From contig JBGCEI010000150.1 in NCBI GenBank assembly GCA_045106295.1, positions 1 to 5,572 of the forward strand: a stretch of DNA of 5,572 nt. The letters are read 5' to 3'. The notes under the pieces were generated by a model. It had not been told where the DNA came from. It did not search any database and was given only the letters and a program-made list of their open reading frames with translations. How positions within the stretch are numbered: position 1 is the first letter of the stretch; every line of letters begins with the position of its first letter. This stretch comes from WTJX01 sp045106295 (GTDB lineage: Bacteria; Bacteroidota; Bacteroidia; Cytophagales; JAAEPT01). Of this stretch, positions 1 to 5,572 are shown piece after piece. The position numbers and the translations under genes are program-made.

Positions 1-57
1 CTTTTTGGTTTCATCATCCTTGTTTTAATCATTTTTGAGCGTAGTTTTACCGCATGA
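1..57 (+). CDS. C-terminal end of a membrane protein (partial, 5' end outside window)
   Basis: Reading frame 1 is open from the left edge and ends at TGA 55-57. It gives the 18-residue tail LFGFIILVLIIFERSFTA. The first 12 residues are almost entirely hydrophobic, which fits a last transmembrane helix followed by a short polar tail. The stop overlaps the start of the next gene in an ATGA (54-57), a common sign of translational coupling, so the two genes probably share a transcript and perhaps a function. Too little is present to name the family. The support is the open frame, the hydrophobic composition and the exact 4-nt overlap. Chance remains possible for so short a frame. Confidence 0.55.
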   Translation, partial: LFGFIILVLIIFERSFTA

Positions 58-491
58 AAAAGAAAATAGTAGCAGCTGTAATTCTTTTATTGATAGCTAT
101 TCAATTTATTCCTGTCGATAAAGAGAACCCTAGATCTGTTGCTGAATTAGATTTTTTTGAAATAAATACCCCTAGTAACGAATTACATGTTTTAGTAAAA
201 AAAGCATGTTACGATTGTCATTCTAACCAGACAGAGTACCCGTGGTATGCATCAGTTGCTCCTGTTTCTTTTGTAGTAGCTCATCACATAGAAGAAGGTA
301 GAGAGCATTTAAATTTCTCTGATTGGGGAACTTACTCTGAAAGAGAACAAGATCACAAATTAGAAGAATGCATAGAAGAAATAGAAGAAGACGAAATGCC
401 GCTAAAAGCCTACACTTGGTTACATTCTTCTGCTAATTTGAATAGTGAAGACAAAGAAAAGCTGATCAGCTTTTTCAAATCTTTGCAATAA
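54..491 (+). CDS. Haem-binding domain protein (Haem_bd family), membrane-anchored c-type haem protein
   Basis: This is a 145-residue protein with an N-terminal hydrophobic segment (about 5-20, after MKKK). The segment should act as a signal anchor or uncleaved signal peptide and place the rest in the periplasm. C52-Y-D-C55-H56 is a CxxCH motif for covalent haem attachment. It is followed by NQTEYPWYASVAP, a conserved stretch typical of the Haem_bd (PF14376) family of Bacteroidota. M115 in DEMPLKAY is the likely second axial iron ligand, and the last helix (about 129-144) closes the domain. Length and layout fit a complete family member. Its role is presumably electron transfer or haem/redox sensing in the periplasm, but the family has no well-defined substrate. 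The start is fixed by the ATGA overlap with the upstream gene and by the signal sequence. It is separated by 157 nt and a promoter from the downstream operon, so co-regulation is not implied. Confidence 0.9.
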   Translation: MKKKIVAAVILLLIAIQFIPVDKENPRSVAELDFFEINTPSNELHVLVKKACYDCHSNQTEYPWYASVAPVSFVVAHHIEEGREHLNFSDWGTYSEREQDHKLEECIEEIEEDEMPLKAYTWLHSSANLNSEDKEKLISFFKSLQ

Positions 492-510
492 GCTCTCTCA
501 AAATGATTTA

Positions 511-550
511 AGTCACTCTTTTAAGTTAAATACATGAGTAACTTTAATTT
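511..550 (+). terminator. Possible weak terminator after the haem-binding gene
   Basis: AGTCACTC (511-518) can pair with GAGTAACT (536-543), giving seven of eight base pairs with one C-A mismatch and a 17-nt loop. An AT-rich run rich in T follows (543-554). The stem is short, GC-poor and has a large loop, so it is a poor match to a classical Rho-independent terminator. It is listed only because it lies about 20 nt after a stop codon and upstream of a new promoter, where a terminator would be expected. Confidence 0.22.
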
Positions 551-573
551 ATTTATAATTAGTCTAAATAAAT
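547..573. promoter_or_regulatory. Putative metal-repressor operator 1 (27-bp dyad)
   Basis: ATTTATTTA (547-555) and TAAATAAAT (565-573) are perfect 9-bp inverted arms around a 9-nt centre, and 11 of the 13 symmetric positions pair overall. The core 552-568, TTTATAATTAGTCTAAA, fits a dyad of the form TTTAnAAT-n-ATTnTAAA. It ends two bases before the TTG of the -33 element (575-577), a position where a repressor could block RNA polymerase. A Fur- or DtxR-type metalloregulator is the natural candidate, given the iron-linked genes downstream, but that identity is inferred from context. AT-richness raises the chance of spurious dyads, although a perfect 9-bp arm is more than the low-GC background easily explains. 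Confidence 0.5.
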
Positions 574-574
574 A

Positions 575-605
575 TTGACTCTTATTTAAAATGATTCTAC
601 ATTTG
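575..605 (+). promoter_or_regulatory. Bacteroidota-type promoter for the DUF4856-imelysin-HTTM-receptor operon
   Basis: TTG at 575-577 (within TTGAC) and TACATTTG at 598-605 are separated by 20 nt. This matches the primary sigma factor consensus of Bacteroidota, TTG-N17-23-TAnnTTTG, with every defined base present. Transcription would start around 609-612, giving a leader of roughly 40 nt before the ATG at 649. It is the only arrangement in the gap with both elements at proper spacing. Putative operators sit just upstream, over the -7 element and in the leader, which suggests repression rather than activation. Confidence 0.65.
585..601. promoter_or_regulatory. Putative metal-repressor operator 2, overlapping the -7 element
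   Basis: TTTAAAATGATTCTACA is a 17-bp imperfect dyad with six of eight half-site positions pairing. It has the same TTTAnAAT-n-ATTnTAAA form as the core of operator 1, with one deviation (C for A) near its right end. It lies in the spacer and covers the first four bases of the -7 element, so occupancy would block promoter access. Its centre (593) is 33 bp from that of operator 1 (560), about three helical turns. Support comes from similarity to its neighbours and from position only. Confidence 0.35.
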
Positions 606-607
606 AT

Positions 608-640
608 TTTTATTTTAAACAAGTCTAAATTAAATTTGAC
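608..640. promoter_or_regulatory. Putative operator 3 in the leader; direct repeat of the operator 1 region
   Basis: The segment 608-640 repeats 547-579 in the same orientation with 25 of 33 positions identical. The best part, AGTCTAAATTAAATTTGAC (622-640), matches 561-579 at 16 of 19 positions. It keeps a weaker inverted repeat (608-616 against 626-634, seven of nine pairs). The 61-bp repeat distance places this copy downstream of the expected transcription start, so the two copies bracket the promoter. That arrangement is typical of repressor sites that act together. The binding protein is unknown. Confidence 0.4.
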
Positions 641-648
641 CTAATATC

Positions 649-1929
649 ATGAGACGCACACCGCATACCTTAACAAAATGGATACTAGCATTAGCTGGTT
701 CCGGACTACTGATCACATCCTGTACAGACAAAGGAGATGAACCTACTCCAGAGGCAACAGCTAATTTTTCACTAACAAGTAACGTTGATCAATTAACGAC
801 TCCGTCTTTCTCATTCGAAATACCAACTACTTACGATACAGCTGGCGTACTAGCTCCAGCAAGTTGGCCTGGGCAAGATACACGAATAGCACAGCTAACA
901 GAAATAGCTAATCTTATGAGAACAGACCCTGCTGCTACTATTACTGATAATGCCATAAAAGATAGAATAAGTAATGTAGGAGATGCATCTTTTACTGATT
1001 CAAATTTGAATGGGAAAGATAAAAGTATTGCCTCTAAAATAGATGAAAATGTAACAGGCTCTAATAACGCTGCTACATACACTGTAAGAGATGCTTTTTT
1101 AGCTATGGCTGATAGCGTTGAAAAAGCAAGTATTTCTATTTCTACAGTTGCATCTAATGGAACAGCTGGTCAACTAGGTACTTCTAGAAGAATAGTAAGC
1201 GCTAATGGATTAGAATATGCTCAATTAATCGAAAAAGGATTGTATGGTGCTTGTTTCTATGATCAAATAGTAGATGATTACCTAAGGGATAGTCAATCAG
1301 GAACAGGAAAAACAAATAGTATGGGGGGTAATGCTACCAATTATTCAACTGAAGGAACAGAGAGACAGCATGCATGGGATGAAGCCTTTGGTTACTTAGG
1401 AGCTAACCCTAACACTTACCCCGCTATAGATAATGGACTTCACATTGGTAAATATGTAAAAAACACTGCGGGAGCTAGTGGTATGACTGTTAATATTGCT
1501 CAAAAACTAATGGACGCTTATATACTAGGTAGAGCAGCATTAAAAGACGGGGAAACTAATTTAAGTGGAGATAACACAGATGAGACTTACTTTAACGCCG
1601 CTAGAGCAGATATAAAATTGTATGTAGAAGCTGGTTTAGCAGGATCTGCCTTTCATTATTTAAACAGGGCATTAATAGATATTAACAATGAAAACAGACT
1701 TCATTATTTATCAGAAGCCTTAGCGTTTATTTATGCGCTCTCTTTTAACAGTGAAGGAGTTATTAGTAGCAACCAGGCATACGATGTCTTAGCTGAATTT
1801 GGATGGACTGCCAAAGGGCTTGAAGGTGTGTATGATGTAAACCTATGGGAGGTTACTGCTACAGAAATTAATGATGCTAAATCAAAATTAGAAAACAGAT
1901 TCACTTCTTTTGGTGAACTTATCTTTTAG
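649..1929 (+). CDS. DUF4856 domain lipoprotein
   Basis: This is a 426-residue secreted lipoprotein. Residues 1-24 form a signal peptide with a basic start (MRR), a hydrophobic core and the lipobox ITSC, giving lipidated C25. The residues after the cysteine (TDKGDE) are acidic, as in lipoprotein export signals that send Bacteroidota lipoproteins to the cell surface. A Pro/Thr-rich linker (about 31-60) leads into a mostly helical domain. The best landmark is H241-A-W-D-E-A-F-G-Y-L-G, the hallmark of DUF4856. The family has no established biochemical activity, but it recurs next to imelysin genes in Bacteroidota, as here, where the imelysin starts 3 nt after this stop. I infer a role as an accessory binding or surface protein in metal uptake. 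The ATG at 649 is chosen because the signal peptide begins there. No Shine-Dalgarno sequence is visible. It is the first gene after the promoter. Confidence 0.88.
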   Translation: MRRTPHTLTKWILALAGSGLLITSCTDKGDEPTPEATANFSLTSNVDQLTTPSFSFEIPTTYDTAGVLAPASWPGQDTRIAQLTEIANLMRTDPAATITDNAIKDRISNVGDASFTDSNLNGKDKSIASKIDENVTGSNNAATYTVRDAFLAMADSVEKASISISTVASNGTAGQLGTSRRIVSANGLEYAQLIEKGLYGACFYDQIVDDYLRDSQSGTGKTNSMGGNATNYSTEGTERQHAWDEAFGYLGANPNTYPAIDNGLHIGKYVKNTAGASGMTVNIAQKLMDAYILGRAALKDGETNLSGDNTDETYFNAARADIKLYVEAGLAGSAFHYLNRALIDINNENRLHYLSEALAFIYALSFNSEGVISSNQAYDVLAEFGWTAKGLEGVYDVNLWEVTATEINDAKSKLENRFTSFGELIF

Positions 1930-1932
1930 CAA

Positions 1933-3009
1933 ATGAAAAGAATCGCACACATTTTTCTTACGTCAATTATCTGTTCACTGCTATGTTTTGCTTGTGATGA
2001 TATTGAAAGCACCGATGGAAGTTCTAGTGAATACAAGTCTCTATTGATTAATCAGTATGACAACGTAATAATACCCTCTATGATAGCTTACCAAAGCACC
2101 TTATCTGATTTAAAAATAGCTACTTCTACTTTTGTAAACACGACAAACAACGGTAATTTCAGTAATCTGAAAGCAGCATACGATTCTGCTTATTTTGCTT
2201 ACCAAAGAGCGGTAGTTAACAATTATAAATCTTCAGAAAATCTAGAGCAGATATCTAACATTTTTAAAATTGATACTAATAAGGCGAATAGCTATATAAC
2301 TAATCGTAACTACAATTTTAATGACGTTTTTAGCCAAAAAGATGCGAATGGATTTCCTATAATGGATTTTATGATTTTTAAGCCTAGCGATCCAATAAGC
2401 TATTTCAATGCAGATCCTAAACGGAAAGATTTCTTAGACACCTTAGCTAAAAGTATGTCGGCCAATATGGATAATATTCTAGCTAATTGGTCTACCCTTA
2501 GAGGGGAATTTACGTCAAGTGGAGGAACGAATATTGGAAGTAGTATTAGTACACAGCTCAATAGATCATTGATTTATTATGAAAAAATGATCAGAGAGGA
2601 GAAAGTAGGAATTCCAATCGGTAAAAAAAAACCTGGTGATTCATTTGCTGCAGATACTACTGAAATAGAAGCATACTACCGCTCTGTAAACGATGGAAAC
2701 GAAGCTTTTACCTTAGCGTTATTAAAGCAAGCCATAATGGGCATTGAAAACATTTACCTTGGTAGATCACTAACAGGGAATAATGAACAAGGATACGATG
2801 ACATATTAAATTCTTTAGGAAAGTCAGGTATAAATACAGATATCAAACAGCAATTTACCGACATCTACACTGAAATAAATAGTAGAACGTCTATCTCTGG
2901 AGATGAAGAATTGTATAATAAAGTACAAGGAATTATAACTCTGTTTAAAACAGACCTTCTGACTGCTCTAAACGTACAAGATACCGATAGCGCAAACGAT
3001 GGTGATTAA
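1933..3009 (+). CDS. Imelysin family (peptidase M75-like) lipoprotein, GFPxxD subtype
   Basis: This is a 358-residue envelope protein. The signal peptide ends in LCFAC, so C21 is the probable lipidated cysteine, although C at -3 makes the lipobox non-canonical. The next residues, DDIE, resemble surface-export signals of flavobacterial lipoproteins. The mature part is helical with two imelysin-like halves. G140-F-P142-I-M-D145 stands where classical imelysins have GxHxxE, and EKVGIPIGK (223-231) with the following TTEIEAYYRS is the conserved second-half motif. The usual His is replaced by Pro, so metallopeptidase activity is unlikely. A metal- or ligand-binding role in iron acquisition is the accepted idea for this subfamily. 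It lies 3 nt after the DUF4856 gene (TAG CAA ATG), so the two are translated together and may form a complex. Family assignment is firm; the ligand is unknown. Confidence 0.88.
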   Translation: MKRIAHIFLTSIICSLLCFACDDIESTDGSSSEYKSLLINQYDNVIIPSMIAYQSTLSDLKIATSTFVNTTNNGNFSNLKAAYDSAYFAYQRAVVNNYKSSENLEQISNIFKIDTNKANSYITNRNYNFNDVFSQKDANGFPIMDFMIFKPSDPISYFNADPKRKDFLDTLAKSMSANMDNILANWSTLRGEFTSSGGTNIGSSISTQLNRSLIYYEKMIREEKVGIPIGKKKPGDSFAADTTEIEAYYRSVNDGNEAFTLALLKQAIMGIENIYLGRSLTGNNEQGYDDILNSLGKSGINTDIKQQFTDIYTEINSRTSISGDEELYNKVQGIITLFKTDLLTALNVQDTDSANDGD

Positions 3010-3079
3010 GGAAATAAATTAAAAAGGTATAATAAGAAAAAGATTTAAAGCACTAAGCAATGAACCTTTTTCATGTACT

Positions 3080-4429
3080 ATGCAGAAGAAAAGCATCATA
3101 TCTTATTCACATGAGTTAATACCTATTGCTCCATTAGTTATTTTTCGGATTGTTTTTGGCGCATTAATGTGTTTTAGCACCATTCGTTTTGCTTACAATG
3201 GGTGGATTACGTCATCATACATTACACCCTCATTCTTTTTCCCTTTCTTTGATTGGCAATGGATACAACCGTTACCTAATAATGGAATGTATGTCGTCTT
3301 TTTCTTAATTGGATTGGCAGCTTTTTTTATTTGCATTGGTTTTTTATTTAGAATAAGCTCTATTCTGTTCTTTCTCCTTTTCACCTACACAGAACTAATT
3401 GATAAAACATTTTACCTTAATCATTATTACTTAGTTTGTCTACTCTCTTTTTTATTGACACTTACATTAGCTAACCGTACATTCTCTATTGATACTCTCC
3501 TGTTTCCTCATATCAAAAGAAGTGTTTGTCCTAGGTGGCAAGTGGGGATTTTTAAAGTACAGTTATCTATTGTCTACTTTTTTGCTGGTTTAGGAAAAGT
3601 AAATCCTGATTGGCTTTTTCATGCCGAACCAATGGCTACTTGGTTACCCAGTAAATATCAAATTCCTCTACTCGGGAAAATAGTAGGTTACAAAATAACA
3701 GCATACCTGTTTAGCTGGATGGGTTGCCTCTATGATTTAACTATCTGGATATTTTTACTTTGGAAGCCAACTAGGAAACTAGCTTATGTTGGCGTTATAG
3801 TTTTCCATATACTTACCTCTATCCTATTTCCACAAATAGGTATATTCCCTTACATTATGATTGTCTGTACCGTCATTTTCTTTTCTACGCAATGGCATCA
3901 AAATGTACTTAGTAAAATTCAAACCTCAAACCTCAAACCTCAAACCCCAAACTCCAAACCTCTAAATCTTAAATCTCAAATCATGACTTTCAGTTTAGGA
4001 GTATACATACTAATTCAACTTTATCTCCCACTCCGTCACCTCCAATATCCAGGACATTTATTTTGGCATGAACAAGGCTTTCGATTTTCATGGAGAGTAA
4101 TGTTAATCGAAAAGGCAGGAATGACAGCCATTATTTTAAAAGACCCAAAAACAGGCCTTCAACAAGAAATTGATCAATGTGACTACCTCACTAAATTCCA
4201 ACAAAAGCAGATGGCAACCCAGCCAGATATGATTTTACAGTTTGCACATTTCATTGGAGATCAATTCAAAGAAGAAAATGGTTACCCCCCTCAATTATTT
4301 GTAAAAAGCAGGTTGAGTTTAAATGGAAATAGAAGTAAGGAATTTACAAACGATACTGTAGATTTGTACCCCCTTACAAATTCGTATAAAAAAAGAAATT
4401 GGGTTCTCCCTTTTAAGGATGCAAAGTAA
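3080..4429 (+). CDS. HTTM / vitamin K-dependent gamma-carboxylase-like membrane protein
   Basis: This is a 449-residue polytopic membrane protein. Hydrophobic segments lie near residues 15-36, 70-90, 92-107, 114-131, 156-174, 206-228, 234-250, 253-269 and 303-318. A soluble domain of about 130 residues (319-449) follows. It resembles human GGCX along its length. IDKTFYLNHYYLVCLL (107-122) matches the DKTSWNNHSYLYGLL region containing catalytic Lys218, making K109 the likely equivalent. VYFFAGLGKVNPDWL (165-179) matches VYFIAGVKKLDADWV, and FRFSWRVML (334-342) plus the following segment match the C-terminal domain. GGCX uses reduced vitamin K, O2 and CO2 to convert Glu to gamma-carboxyglutamate; flavobacteria make menaquinone, a possible cofactor. 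Activity and substrate here are unproven. The gene follows the imelysin after 70 nt with no promoter seen and overlaps the receptor by 11 nt. The ATG at 3080 is the only in-frame Met after the upstream stop at 3020-3022. Residues 281-301 come from a tandem repeat. Confidence 0.9.
   Translation: MQKKSIISYSHELIPIAPLVIFRIVFGALMCFSTIRFAYNGWITSSYITPSFFFPFFDWQWIQPLPNNGMYVVFFLIGLAAFFICIGFLFRISSILFFLLFTYTELIDKTFYLNHYYLVCLLSFLLTLTLANRTFSIDTLLFPHIKRSVCPRWQVGIFKVQLSIVYFFAGLGKVNPDWLFHAEPMATWLPSKYQIPLLGKIVGYKITAYLFSWMGCLYDLTIWIFLLWKPTRKLAYVGVIVFHILTSILFPQIGIFPYIMIVCTVIFFSTQWHQNVLSKIQTSNLKPQTPNSKPLNLKSQIMTFSLGVYILIQLYLPLRHLQYPGHLFWHEQGFRFSWRVMLIEKAGMTAIILKDPKTGLQQEIDQCDYLTKFQQKQMATQPDMILQFAHFIGDQFKEENGYPPQLFVKSRLSLNGNRSKEFTNDTVDLYPLTNSYKKRNWVLPFKDAK
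3918..3981 (+). repeat. Degenerate 7-bp tandem repeat (consensus CTCAAAC) inside the HTTM gene
   Basis: Consecutive heptamers read TTCAAAC, CTCAAAC three times, CCCAAAC, TCCAAAC, then after one extra base TCTAAAT, CTTAAAT and CTCAAAT, about nine units in all. The array is translated through residues 281-301. Because three heptamers make 21 nt, the peptide has a seven-residue period: QTSNLKP then QTPNSKP, followed by LNLKSQ. It falls between two hydrophobic segments, in a Lys-rich, Pro/Asn-rich loop expected on the cytoplasmic side. Human GGCX also has a poorly conserved basic loop at the equivalent place. The extra base, together with the total length, keeps the frame open. Confidence 0.85.
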
Positions 4430-5572
4430 GTTATTGAACCATATCACTCACCTCAAAAAGATTGGGATTCTTTCTACATTCTTATTACTATCAATATCTG
4501 TATTCAGTCAATCATTTACAGTTTCAGGAAAAACAACTGATAAATCAGGAAAAGCAGTAAGCGAAGTTCCTATTTACATTAACAAATCTACTTTTGTTGC
4601 TTTTAGTAATAAAAAAGGTATCTATTCTTTTAAAGTCAATGAAGCAAAAGAGTACACAATAATAGCCTATGGAATAGGATATAAGGCCATTAGCAAAGTA
4701 GTGACTATCAAATCTGACATTACGGTTGATTTTACCATAGAAGAAGAAGTCACCAATCTTGACGAAGTAGTAATCGAAGGGGAAAAAGATCCTTTTGAAA
4801 TCAAACAATTAAAATCGGTTGAGGCTGGGGGAATTTATGAGGGAAAAAAGTCTGAAGTAATTAACATAGAAAAGTCCATTACTAATAAAGCAACAAACAA
4901 CGCTAGACAAGCCTATGCAAAAGTACCTGGTTTAAACATCTGGGAAAGTGATGCAGCGGGTTTACAATTAGATATCGGAGGAAGAGGGTTAAGCCCAAAT
5001 CGCTCTGCCAACTTTAATACCAGACAAAATGGATACGACATGAGTGCTGATGCGCTAGGCTACCCAGAAAGCTATTACTCGCCTCCTTTACAAGCTGTAG
5101 AACAAGTAGAGGTAGTACGAGGAGCTGGAGCCTTACAATACGGAACCCAATTTGGTGGACTCATTAATTTTAAACTAAAAAAAGGACCTACCGACAAAAA
5201 AGCGGAATTCAGAACTGAAAACAGTTACGGAGTGTATAATTTCTTCAATACATTCAATAGTTTAGGCGGACAAGTAGGCAAGCTCAATTACTATTCGTAT
5301 TACCAATACAAGAAAGGTGATGGATGGAGAGATAATTCAGAGTTTGATTCACATGGAGCATACGCTGGCCTATCGTATCAGGCAACGAAAAAACTAACGC
5401 TAGCATTTGATTACTCTTTTCTCCATTATTTATCTAGACAACCAGGAGGGCTTTCTGATATAGCTTTTGACGAGAATGCACAACAGTCGAACAGAGATAG
5501 AAATTGGTTTAAGGTCAATTGGAATTTAGCTTCTTTTTCAATGGAATATCACATCAAACCAAAATTAACACT
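4419..5572 (+). CDS. FecA-like TonB-dependent outer-membrane receptor (partial, 3' end outside window)
   Basis: The frame is open from ATG 4419 to the right edge, about 384 residues of a protein that normally exceeds 700. A signal peptide (1-30, ending SVFSQ) precedes a carboxypeptidase-regulatory-like beta domain (about 33-109) common in Bacteroidota receptors. LDEVVIEGE (114-122) is the TonB-box region. The plug spans about 140-255 and includes KVPGLNIWESDAAG, DIGGRGLSPNR and VEVVRGAGALQYGTQFGGLINF-type motifs. These resemble E. coli FecA (VVRGGGAVRYGPQSVGG), and the first barrel strands follow. It should import a ferric chelate or similar metal complex across the outer membrane using TonB energy. 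The substrate cannot be read from the plug alone. The start lies inside the end of the HTTM gene (11-nt overlap, different frame), so translation is probably coupled. This ATG is the only one near the signal peptide. Confidence 0.92.
   Translation, partial: MQSKLLNHITHLKKIGILSTFLLLSISVFSQSFTVSGKTTDKSGKAVSEVPIYINKSTFVAFSNKKGIYSFKVNEAKEYTIIAYGIGYKAISKVVTIKSDITVDFTIEEEVTNLDEVVIEGEKDPFEIKQLKSVEAGGIYEGKKSEVINIEKSITNKATNNARQAYAKVPGLNIWESDAAGLQLDIGGRGLSPNRSANFNTRQNGYDMSADALGYPESYYSPPLQAVEQVEVVRGAGALQYGTQFGGLINFKLKKGPTDKKAEFRTENSYGVYNFFNTFNSLGGQVGKLNYYSYYQYKKGDGWRDNSEFDSHGAYAGLSYQATKKLTLAFDYSFLHYLSRQPGGLSDIAFDENAQQSNRDRNWFKVNWNLASFSMEYHIKPKLT

Noticed and set aside
631..638. A second perfect TAnnTTTG element (TAAATTTG) just before the DUF4856 start codon
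   Set aside because: It has no TTG 17-23 nt upstream and would leave a leader of only a few bases. It is better explained as part of the direct repeat at 608-640.
831..1082. Open minus-strand frame opposite the DUF4856 gene
   Set aside because: It lies wholly inside a well-supported gene, has no promoter or family resemblance, and looks like an antisense shadow.
3010..3079. Possible internal promoter or terminator between the imelysin and HTTM genes
   Set aside because: There is no TAnnTTTG with a spaced TTG and no stem-loop. The gap is purine-rich AT sequence, so read-through from the upstream promoter is the simplest view.
3060..3119. Alternative short frame from ATG 3060 (19 codons) overlapping the HTTM start
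   Set aside because: It is out of frame with the HTTM gene, has no recognisable sequence and ends soon after. It is most likely chance.
3918..3981. CRISPR-like array
   Set aside because: The units are 7 bp, contiguous, without spacers, and lie inside a coding frame.
4545..4808. Open minus-strand frame opposite the start of the receptor gene
   Set aside because: Its Phe/Tyr-rich translation is what the complement of AT-rich coding DNA gives. The plus strand here encodes clear receptor domains.

Overview
The window looks like a chromosomal segment of a member of the Bacteroidota, most likely a flavobacterium (class Flavobacteriia). The DNA is AT-rich, and no start codon has a usable Shine-Dalgarno sequence. 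A promoter of the Bacteroidota type (TTG, 20 nt, TAnnTTTG) precedes the main operon. The protein families (Haem_bd, DUF4856, the GFPxxD type of imelysin, HTTM, and a TonB receptor with a carboxypeptidase-like N-terminal domain) also point to that phylum. This placement is inferred from sequence character, not from a search.

Layout. (1) Positions 1-491 hold the last codons of a membrane protein gene and, overlapping it by ATGA, a small membrane-anchored c-type haem protein. (2) Positions 492-648 are a non-coding gap. It carries a weak possible terminator, a well-matched promoter and three AT-rich dyads that straddle the promoter. (3) Positions 649 to the right edge are a compact four-gene operon on the plus strand: a DUF4856 lipoprotein, an imelysin-family lipoprotein (3 nt later), an HTTM / vitamin K-dependent gamma-carboxylase-like membrane protein (70 nt later), and a FecA-like TonB-dependent receptor that overlaps the HTTM gene by 11 nt and runs off the window.

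How it may work. Imelysins and FecA-like receptors are families tied to iron, so the operon reads as a metal (probably iron) acquisition locus. Two envelope lipoproteins, possibly displayed on the cell surface, would serve the outer-membrane receptor, with expression controlled by a metal-responsive repressor at the dyads. The unexpected member is the carboxylase-like protein. It keeps a DKT motif matching the catalytic-lysine region of human GGCX, as well as the post-membrane C-terminal domain. This raises the possibility, inferred only, that Glu residues of a partner protein are gamma-carboxylated to bind metal. Its gene also carries a degenerate 7-bp tandem repeat, translated in frame in a loop predicted to be cytoplasmic.
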